DNA from: CATOSP01 sp965204715 | Lineage (GTDB): Bacteria > Chloroflexota > Dehalococcoidia > Lucifugimonadales > UBA3495 | Length of the DNA: 64,000 nt | Assembly (NCBI GenBank): GCA_965204715.1 | Contig: OZ242009.1 | Span: 3,596,001 to 3,660,000, forward strand | Reading direction: 5' to 3' | In this document: positions 49,777 to 56,918 of the stretch, in pieces | Numbering within the stretch: the first letter of the stretch is position 1 | How the letters are laid out: each line of letters starts with the position of its first letter | Notes under the pieces: generated by a model | Seen by the model: only the letters and a program-made list of their open reading frames with translations | Told to the model about the DNA's origin: nothing | Databases searched by the model: none | Program-made: the position numbers and the translations under genes

Positions 49777-51621
49777 ATGCCACGAGTCCCGACCAGATTC
49801 ATCTTATTAGCGGGGTTACTCGCCGTCCTTGGCGCGATCATAGCCTGCGGCGGCTCCGCAACGGTCGAACCCGCCCCCAGGTTCACCCCTGGCGTGGCCG
49901 CCACGGAAGCCGCCCCGGCGGCGATGGCTGAGGCCACCCAGGCCCCGATGGCCGAAGCAACTATGGCACCCGATACGAGCATGATGGCGGAGCAGGCGGG
50001 GACTGTCACCCTGGCCACCCGCAACATTCGCTCCGGTGCGGGCACTCCCCGCTTCTGCACCGCCGGCTGCTCCGAGCACATCTACCAGTTGGCCATCACC
50101 GAAACCCTGACCGGCGTGGAGGCCGGACCGGGCGGCGTTCTCGACCCTCAGAACACACCGCTCCTCGCCGAGTCCTGGGAGCTTTCACCCGACCTGAAAT
50201 ACATGGACTTCAAGCTCCGCGAGGGCATAATGTTCCACGGCGACTGGGGAGAGATGACCGCCGTGGACGTAGCATTCAGCTATAACGACGCCAACGCCTT
50301 CACCACTCCCGAGAGCATTCACGGTCAGGCCGGTGACTTCGCTCCCTTGATCGGCAACGTTGAAGCGTTGGACACCTACACCGCGAGGTTCAATTTCATC
50401 GAATCACGTCGTGGTCCAATGTTCCACCAGGCCATGCCCCTGCGGTATATGGGCCCCTTCTACCAGAGTGCGGGCATCACGTCGAAGAAGGTCTTCGACC
50501 AGCACGGCGAAGAGGGTATGCGCGAGATATACGTCGGCACCGGCCCCTTCCTCTTTGAAGAGTGGAAGAAGAGCGAAATAATCCGCGCGACTTCCGTGAC
50601 CGAGCACTGGCGCAAGGTCCCGGCCATCAAAGAGGTAGTGATCCTGGACATACCGGAAGCCGCCGCCCGCACCGCGATGCTTGAGACGGGTGAAGCCCAG
50701 ATGGCTGGCGAACTCCCCTTCAAGGACATCGTCCGGTTGCAGCAGGCCGGGGGCTTCGACCTCCAGCGGGACAACGGTTTGGCCCATGAGCGAGGAGTGT
50801 TCTTCTCCGGCAACTACTGGGAGACCGAGCACCCCCTCAGCGGAAAGATGCTGGAACGGCCCCTGGCGGACAAGCCCTGGATAGGCCACTTCGGCGATGA
50901 TGAATCGATGGAACGGGCGCGCAAGGTCAGGTGGGCCATGTCCATGGCCGTGGACCGCGAGGCCCTGAATGACAGCCTGGTCGAGGGCCTTGGCGAGGTC
51001 TGCTACCTGATACAGATCTCCATCAACCAGCCCGGCTGGCAGGACAAGTGGGAGATCCCCTTCGACCCCGAGGGTGCCAAGGCGCTCCTCGAAGAGGCCG
51101 GATACCCCGACGGGTTCCAGGCTGAGCTGTGGGTAGGCCCTGGCGGGTTCACCGCTGAGTACGGCGACGCCGTGGCCGGTCTCTGGCTCAAGCACCTGAA
51201 CATCGAGACCGTCGTGGACCGGATCACATACACCAAGTTCCGGCCGACGCTGGTGCAGCGCACCAACACCCAGATTTACGCCAGTGCCGGTGACGAGGGC
51301 AAGACCGGGTTCCCGGTCCACTGGCCCAAGGGCTTCCAGGGCAGCGCACTGACCGACGGAGGCTGGGGACCCGGATTCGAAGACCCCTTCTACACCGAGC
51401 ACCTCTTCAAGATGAACCGCGAATCCGACCCGGAGAAGCGGCTGGCAATGGCCGAAGAGTACTTCGACCACGTTCACCATCAGATGGTGCAGCCCTGCTT
51501 CGTCGAGGTCCCATTCCACGTCATGTACGACACCAACCAGGTCGCGGAATGGAAGCTCAACCCCAACATGAACGGGAACTTCAGCGGAGCCAGCAACTTC
51601 GAGAGCATCGTCCTGAAGTAA
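49777..51621 (+). CDS. ABC transporter substrate-binding lipoprotein, family 5 (oligopeptide/nickel type)
   Basis: 614 residues; AGGAGGAAGGAG before ATG. Lipobox AVLGAIIACGG near residue 24, then an Ala/Met/Thr/Pro linker with MAEATxAP repeats (about residues 45-75). SBP_bac_5 features: PLLAESWELSPDLKYMDFKL, LREGIMFHGDWGEMTAVDVA, VGTGPFLFEEWKKSE and ARKVRWAMSMAVDREALND. It binds a peptide or other solute for the permeases encoded further downstream. A strong terminator follows directly, and the permease genes start 870 bp away, so it can be expressed on its own and in excess. Confidence 0.9.
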   Translation: MPRVPTRFILLAGLLAVLGAIIACGGSATVEPAPRFTPGVAATEAAPAAMAEATQAPMAEATMAPDTSMMAEQAGTVTLATRNIRSGAGTPRFCTAGCSEHIYQLAITETLTGVEAGPGGVLDPQNTPLLAESWELSPDLKYMDFKLREGIMFHGDWGEMTAVDVAFSYNDANAFTTPESIHGQAGDFAPLIGNVEALDTYTARFNFIESRRGPMFHQAMPLRYMGPFYQSAGITSKKVFDQHGEEGMREIYVGTGPFLFEEWKKSEIIRATSVTEHWRKVPAIKEVVILDIPEAAARTAMLETGEAQMAGELPFKDIVRLQQAGGFDLQRDNGLAHERGVFFSGNYWETEHPLSGKMLERPLADKPWIGHFGDDESMERARKVRWAMSMAVDREALNDSLVEGLGEVCYLIQISINQPGWQDKWEIPFDPEGAKALLEEAGYPDGFQAELWVGPGGFTAEYGDAVAGLWLKHLNIETVVDRITYTKFRPTLVQRTNTQIYASAGDEGKTGFPVHWPKGFQGSALTDGGWGPGFEDPFYTEHLFKMNRESDPEKRLAMAEEYFDHVHHQMVQPCFVEVPFHVMYDTNQVAEWKLNPNMNGNFSGASNFESIVLK

Positions 51622-51640
51622 CCACACCCGCTGCTCGTTC

Positions 51641-51680
51641 AAAGGCCCGCCGGTGCAAGACCGGCGGGCCTTTCCTTTTT
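51641..51680 (+). terminator. Rho-independent terminator after the substrate-binding gene
   Basis: AAAGGCCCGCCGGT (51641-51654), loop GCAAG, ACCGGCGGGCCTTT (51660-51673), then CCTTTTT. A textbook GC-rich hairpin with a T tract. Confidence 0.92.
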
Positions 51681-52491
51681 GACGAGTGCGTCACCTCGAT
51701 GCCCACGACCACACCCATACCCTTGGACTCTCTACCCCGTTCCAGAGCAGAGCACTCCACACGCTCACTCGATTATCAAGGACAGACGTTGCTCCTCAGT
51801 GTCCTGTCAACCCTCCTTTGACCCGCACCATCCGGGATGCTGTATCACTTTTTGAATTTGGAGGGCGTTATGGATGATCCAATTGGGGAAGGGTATGCCG
51901 CACTGTGTTGCAGAGATTGCGGGTCTTCTCAATTATCTCTTTGGGCTACCGAGCGCCTGCTTCCACTGACGTCTCTTTCCCAGTTTACGAACCGTCTTGA
52001 CCAACTCGGGCGTCGCCAGATGCCTTGCACGTGGCAAGCTGTACAGGGCCAACACGACAAGCAGCCCGAGTGCTGGCGGGCCATTGACAACATACAAGAG
52101 GCCGCAGACAAGAGAGGGACGGCAACGACAGTGTTGGATGGATGCCCGGATCCGCATAATCGTATTCGGCTCTGCTACTGCTCAAAACCGATGTCTCCTT
52201 CCTTTGCAGCGTCAATTTGCTGACAGAACGAAGGTGGATCCAAGCCCTCGGAATGCGAAATCCGACAGGGAAGTCGACATAAATTAGTAATGGTGTCCGC
52301 AGCAAGTCAATCGAGCCGCCCGAATCATCTTGAGTTCCACATCTCACTTCGACTTGGTGGCATAATCCCTGGAAACTGTGTTGCGAAATGGTTATCCATT
52401 CATGTAGAATCCGCAAACAGAATTCACAGGCTGGTTATCCGCGCCCGGCAATTGAACTAACAAGGCGCCGGTAATCAGAAGAGATACGCGA
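51681..52491. other. 811-bp region without supported gene, lower GC
   Basis: Between the terminator and the first permease gene. Base composition is clearly less GC-rich than neighbouring genes, and no frame gives a recognisable protein. A plus-strand frame at 51837-52223 and a minus-strand frame at 51933-52157 show no family features. It may be decayed or transferred DNA. Confidence 0.4.
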
Positions 52492-53448
52492 ATGCAACGT
52501 TTTATCATTCGACGCCTGATATACATGGTCGTGACCATGATCGCGGCTACTCTACTGGTGTTTACGCTTTCCCGCATAGTGGGCGACCCAAGGCTTCTGT
52601 ACGTGCAGGAAGGCGGCTATGGGTTGAGCCAAGAGGCATGGGACGACCTGGGCAGGAAGCTGCACCTGCAATACCCGGTCATCGTTCAGTACGGGTTCTG
52701 GCTTGCAGATGCTCTCCGGGCTGACCTTGGCGAGTCCATGCTTGACAGAAAGCCGGTGGCGGAAATTATCTGGGAGGCGTTTCCCAACACACTGCAAATG
52801 GCATTAGGCGGCTGGATCGTAGCCACTGTTCTTGGCGTCCCGCTTGGCGTACTGTCCGCCGTCAAGCGGGGAAGCATCTGGGACTACATAGGACGAACCG
52901 TCGCCCTGACTGGCCAGACTCTACCGGTGTTCTGGATCGGAATCATGGGAATCCTCATATTCTCTGTAGCAATAAGAGATACTGCATTCGCTCCACTCGC
53001 CCTCCCGGTGGGGGGGAAGCCGGACTACTTCAGCATCAAACATTTCATTCTTCCCTGCATCACGCTGGGATGGTTCCCGGCTGCGGGTTATCTGCGCCTA
53101 ACCCGCTCGGCCATGTTGGACGTAATGGACTCCGAATACATAAAACTGGCAAGGGCCAAAGGCGTCAACTCAACGATGGTCCTGTGGAAACACGCCTTCC
53201 GCAACGCAATCCTAGCGCCGTTAACGTTTTCGTCCCTCATTCTGGCCGGGTTCATTACAGGGGCCATCGTTACAGAGACTGTGTTCTCCTGGCCTGGTTT
53301 GGGACGGCTGGCGTTCACAGCGGTTGATGACAACGATTTCCCTCTGATGGTTGGACTCGTGCTTGTGTTCACTGGCATGTTCTTGGTGGTGAACATGATC
53401 ACCGACTTGCTCTATGCTTATGTTGACCCCCGAATTCGTTACGGTTAG
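52492..53448 (+). CDS. ABC transporter permease, DppB/OppB type
   Basis: 318 residues. N-terminal membrane segment FIIRRLIYMVVTMIAATLLV, a soluble outer loop (residues 30-75), then LQMALGGWIVATVLGVPLGV and the EAA-type loop YIKLARAKGVNSTMVLWKHA that docks to the ATPases. C-terminal VLVFTGMFLVVNMITDLLYA and YVDPRIRYG are family hallmarks. First of a four-gene operon encoding two permeases and two ATPases. Confidence 0.92.
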   Translation: MQRFIIRRLIYMVVTMIAATLLVFTLSRIVGDPRLLYVQEGGYGLSQEAWDDLGRKLHLQYPVIVQYGFWLADALRADLGESMLDRKPVAEIIWEAFPNTLQMALGGWIVATVLGVPLGVLSAVKRGSIWDYIGRTVALTGQTLPVFWIGIMGILIFSVAIRDTAFAPLALPVGGKPDYFSIKHFILPCITLGWFPAAGYLRLTRSAMLDVMDSEYIKLARAKGVNSTMVLWKHAFRNAILAPLTFSSLILAGFITGAIVTETVFSWPGLGRLAFTAVDDNDFPLMVGLVLVFTGMFLVVNMITDLLYAYVDPRIRYG

Positions 53449-53455
53449 GTAAACG

Positions 53456-54526
53456 ATGGCAGACGCATCTTTATCCGCAAGCCGACCCAGGTCCCTGTTA
53501 CCGTCATGGGAGACGGTAAGCTATGTGCTGCGGCGCTGGCCCGTCTTCCCGATCCTCATCATCGCGGTCTTGGTGGTGGTCGGGTTACTAGCGCCTATTA
53601 TTTCCCCCCATGATCCCTTAGACGTAGACCTGGATTCCAGAAATACCCCACCCTTCTGGTATCAAGCCGAGATGGCTACCAAAACGGTAGTCCAACAGGT
53701 AGACAAGTGGGACGTTGAAGCCCGGGCGACGCAGATCTCCCTGAGAGACGTGCGGAAGCAATTCCCGGACAGGGAGTGGGCACTGGGCGATACAGTGGAA
53801 GTCGTCACCAAGCTTGGGGGCGACTCAGACCATTGGCTGGGCACCGACCAGACGGGAAGGGACATCCTGAGCCGGATGATTCACGGCGCCAGAGTCTCTC
53901 TCCTGGTCACTGCCGTGTCGTTGTCCAGCGGGTTGGTGGTCGGTACGGTGCTTGGGCTGGTGGCGGGGTACGCTGACCAGATATTCCTCCGGTTCGGCAA
54001 TCATATCGACGAAACCATTATGCGGATCGTCGAGATTACCTACGCCGTGCCTACAATCCTGATTGCGCTGGTCATCGTGATCGTGTTTGGCCAAAGCTTT
54101 GCCGTCCTACTCGCGCTGCTGGCGTTCGTTGCCTGGAACGCTTTTCCCCGCAATGTGCGCGCCGAGGTGTTGTCGCTTAAGACCTCAGACTACGTGGCGT
54201 TGGCCAAGGTCGCGGGCGCAGGCCCACTGCGGATCATGTTTGTCCACATATTCCCGGGCGTGATCAATACCATACTGGTGATCTCTACGTTGCGCGTTGG
54301 ACAACTGATACTTACCGAAGCCATCCTGAGCTTCCTCGGTGCGGGCATTCCACCTCCCAGGCCTGCCTGGGGCGCGATGGTTGCCGATGGGCGGGAGTAC
54401 CTGAACGATGCCTGGTGGATTGCGCTGTTCCCAGGAGTTTGCATCTTCCTGGTTGTGATGGCTCTCAATTTCCTGGGCGACTGGATGCGTGACCGCTTCG
54501 ACCCCAGGCTGCGGCAACTGGAATAA
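53456..54526 (+). CDS. ABC transporter permease, DppC/OppC type
   Basis: 356 residues, 7 bp after the DppB-type gene. First membrane segment FPILIIAVLVVVGLLAPIIS. An unusually long outer segment of about 90 residues (51-140, including VVQQVDKWDVEARATQISLR) precedes the conserved GTDQTGRDILSRMIHGARVS. The EAA loop SDYVALAKVAGAGPLRIMFV follows. C-terminal FLGDWMRDRFDPRL. It forms the pore with the preceding permease. Confidence 0.92.
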   Translation: MADASLSASRPRSLLPSWETVSYVLRRWPVFPILIIAVLVVVGLLAPIISPHDPLDVDLDSRNTPPFWYQAEMATKTVVQQVDKWDVEARATQISLRDVRKQFPDREWALGDTVEVVTKLGGDSDHWLGTDQTGRDILSRMIHGARVSLLVTAVSLSSGLVVGTVLGLVAGYADQIFLRFGNHIDETIMRIVEITYAVPTILIALVIVIVFGQSFAVLLALLAFVAWNAFPRNVRAEVLSLKTSDYVALAKVAGAGPLRIMFVHIFPGVINTILVISTLRVGQLILTEAILSFLGAGIPPPRPAWGAMVADGREYLNDAWWIALFPGVCIFLVVMALNFLGDWMRDRFDPRLRQLE

Positions 54527-54537
54527 CGAGAGACACG

Positions 54538-54573
54538 AGTAAACCCTTCCTGATGAGCGGGAAGGGTTTACTA
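54538..54573 (+). promoter_or_regulatory. Perfect 13-bp stem-loop between permease and ATPase genes
   Basis: AGTAAACCCTTCC (54538-54550) pairs with GGAAGGGTTTACT (54561-54573) around a 10-nt loop. No T tract follows, so it is more likely an mRNA processing or stability element than a terminator. It may set the ratio of permeases to ATPases. Confidence 0.65.
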
Positions 54574-54588
54574 GAGAGGTTTGAATAG

Positions 54589-55575
54589 ATGGCGGCTACC
54601 GAAACGAGAGACGAAGTAGTCCTTGACGTCAAGGACTTGCGGACTTATTTCCGCACCAGGTGGGGCGAAGTCAAGGCCGTTGACGGAGTTACCTTCGACC
54701 TGCGGAAGGGGGAGACCCTGGGGATAGTCGGCGAGTCCGGCTGTGGCAAGTCGGTGACGATGCTATCCCTGATGCGCCTGATACCGATGCCACCGGGCCG
54801 AATAGTGGACGGCTCCATATCCCTGGACGGAGAAGACCTGCTGCAACTGTCTGAAGACGAAATGAGCAAGGTGAGGGGCAGCAAGATCGGACTCATCATC
54901 CAGGACCCAATGACCTCGCTGAACCCCGTGTTCTCAATCGGAAACCAGGTAACAGAGGCAATCCGCATTCACCAGGACATACCCAGGCAGAGTGTTATGG
55001 AACGCGCTCTGGACGTGTTGCGGAAGGTCAACATCCCCGCCGCAGAGACCAGGGTACGCGATTATCCGCATCAGATGAGCGGCGGTATGCGCCAGCGTGT
55101 GGTGGGCGCCATTGGCATTTCCTGCCAGCCCATGGTCCTGATTGCCGACGAGCCGACCACATCCCTTGATGTGACTATTCAAGCCCAGTACCTCAAGCTG
55201 CTTAAAGACCTGCAACAGGACTCGGACCTGTCCCTGATATTCATCACCCACGACTTCGGCATAGTTGCCAAGATGTGTGACCGGGTAGCAGTGATGTATG
55301 CCGGCAAAATCGTGGAGTTGGGCAGCGTTAGGGATATATTCAACAATCCGTCCCACCCGTACACGGAGGCGCTGCTGTCGTCTGTGCCCAAGATGGAAGA
55401 GGACGTGGACAGGTTGTATGCAATTGACGGCCAGCCTCCCACGCTGCACAACCTCCCGCCAGGTTGCTCCTTCGCAGCCCGTTGTCCGTATGTGATGGAC
55501 AAGTGCCGGGAAGAGTATCCACCAGAGTTCACCGTGGCCGAAGGCCATCACTCCAAATGCTGGAGACTAGAATGA
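54589..55575 (+). CDS. ABC transporter ATP-binding protein, DppD/OppD type
   Basis: 328 residues. Walker A GIVGESGCGKSVTMLSL, Q-loop IIQDPMTSLNPVF, ABC signature MSGGMRQRVVGAI, Walker B LIADEPTTSLDVT and H-loop FITHDFGIV. C-terminal oligopeptide-type extension NPSHPYTEALLSSVP followed by GCSFAARCPYVMDKC with Cys residues (oligo_HPY). The stop overlaps the next ATG (ATGA). It pairs with the DppF-type ATPase. Confidence 0.94.
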   Translation: MAATETRDEVVLDVKDLRTYFRTRWGEVKAVDGVTFDLRKGETLGIVGESGCGKSVTMLSLMRLIPMPPGRIVDGSISLDGEDLLQLSEDEMSKVRGSKIGLIIQDPMTSLNPVFSIGNQVTEAIRIHQDIPRQSVMERALDVLRKVNIPAAETRVRDYPHQMSGGMRQRVVGAIGISCQPMVLIADEPTTSLDVTIQAQYLKLLKDLQQDSDLSLIFITHDFGIVAKMCDRVAVMYAGKIVELGSVRDIFNNPSHPYTEALLSSVPKMEEDVDRLYAIDGQPPTLHNLPPGCSFAARCPYVMDKCREEYPPEFTVAEGHHSKCWRLE

Positions 55576-56594
55576 CAACTCCCTCTGGAATGACGACCAC
55601 CGCAGAGACCGCTTCCGGCAACGGTACTGGGTCGGTGTTGCTCGAAGCGCGAGACCTCAAGAAACACTTTCCGGTTACCCGAGGCATCCTGCTCTCCAAG
55701 GTTACGGGACACATCAAGGCAGTGGACGGCGTGTCCTTCCAACTGCGGGAGGGCGAAACCCTGGGGATAGTGGGGGAGTCAGGTTGCGGTAAGACCACGA
55801 CGGCCAAGATGGTCCTTATGTTGGAACGCCCCACGGAGGGGACTATCCTGTTCCAAGGTGACGATGTCTACGGGGGAAGCGAAGTCAAACGCAAAGAGTA
55901 CCGCAGTTCAGTTCAGGCCGTGTTCCAGGACCCGTGGAGTTCGCTCAACCCGCGGATGCGGGTAAGAGACATCATCGCAGAGCCGATGGTGATCAATTGG
56001 CAGCTTTCCCGGAGCGAGATCCAAAAGCGTGTATTGGAACTGCTGAACAATGTGGGCTTGAACGACTATCACGCCAACCTTTATCCTCATGAGTTCAGCG
56101 GCGGGCAGCGGCAGAGGCTGGCAGTAGCCAGAGCGCTATCGCTAAACCCCAAGGTGATAGTGCTGGACGAGCCGGTCTCGGCCCTGGACGTATCGATCCG
56201 CGCCCAGATAATGAACCTACTCAAAGACATTCAATCGGAATTTGGCGTCAGCTACATCCTCATAGCCCACCACTTGGCCACGGTGCGCTACATGTGCCAC
56301 TGGGTCGCGGTCATGTACCTCGGGCAGATAGTGGAGTTGGCTCCGGTCAAGGAGCTTTTCGACAACCCCCTGCATCCCTACACCAAAGCGCTCATGTCCG
56401 CTGCTCTGCCGTCCCACCCTGATACCCCGCAGGAGGAAATGATACTGACGGGAGAAGTGCCGTCTCCGCTGAATCCGCCAGAGGGTTGCCACTTCCATAC
56501 CCGTTGCCCGATGGTCATGGACCATTGCTCAGTTGACATTCCGGATGTCAAGGAAGTGACGCCCGGACACTTCGTGTCCTGCCACCTGTACTAG
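55572..56594 (+). CDS. ABC transporter ATP-binding protein, DppF/OppF type
   Basis: 340 residues from ATG 55572. DLKKHFPVTRGILLSKVTGH is the usual DppF start, followed by Walker A GIVGESGCGKTTTAKMV, VFQDPWSSLNPRMRVRDII, signature EFSGGQRQRLAVARAL, Walker B VIVLDEPVSALDVSI and ILIAHHLATVRYMC. The oligo_HPY C-terminus carries Cys residues (GCHFHTRCPMVMDHC). It closes the operon, and a terminator follows 29 bp later. Confidence 0.94.
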   Translation: MTTPSGMTTTAETASGNGTGSVLLEARDLKKHFPVTRGILLSKVTGHIKAVDGVSFQLREGETLGIVGESGCGKTTTAKMVLMLERPTEGTILFQGDDVYGGSEVKRKEYRSSVQAVFQDPWSSLNPRMRVRDIIAEPMVINWQLSRSEIQKRVLELLNNVGLNDYHANLYPHEFSGGQRQRLAVARALSLNPKVIVLDEPVSALDVSIRAQIMNLLKDIQSEFGVSYILIAHHLATVRYMCHWVAVMYLGQIVELAPVKELFDNPLHPYTKALMSAALPSHPDTPQEEMILTGEVPSPLNPPEGCHFHTRCPMVMDHCSVDIPDVKEVTPGHFVSCHLY

Positions 56595-56918
56595 CAGTTA
56601 GTGTCCCACACGGGTGGAAGGGAGGAACGGCCTCTGGACCAGGGGCCGTTCCTTATTTCTGGAATAGACTCCCTATAGAACGACTCCGGAGGAGCGTACA
56701 GCCTACAGCCGCAAGGCTGGGCGGTTGTGTTCCCCAAGTGTGGATGGTAATCTGCGCAATAGGCAATACCGGTACTACACAATGCGTCCAGAACAAAAGC
56801 GAACGTTTCTCCAGCAGCAAGTCCAGAGATTTTCCAGACGTTACCGATACTCATAAGCCAGCCGGACAGCCGCGCTTTAGATGGGAGATAGCGGCGGCAC
56901 TCCAAGGAGGTAGGACCG
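56595..56918. other. 324-bp intergenic region after the transporter operon
   Basis: Holds the transporter terminator at 56623-56660. The remaining DNA up to the ribosome-binding site of the fused CoA-transferase (AAGGAGG at about 56905) shows no clear gene or promoter match. Confidence 0.5.
56623..56660 (+). terminator. Terminator of the transporter operon
   Basis: AGGAACGGCC (56623-56632) pairs with GGCCGTTCCT (56644-56653), followed by TATTTCT. A GC-rich stem with a weak T tract. Confidence 0.8.

Noticed and set aside
51837..52223. Possible 128-residue protein
   Set aside because: No family motifs, an odd Cys-rich composition, and no RBS; the region is better left without a gene.
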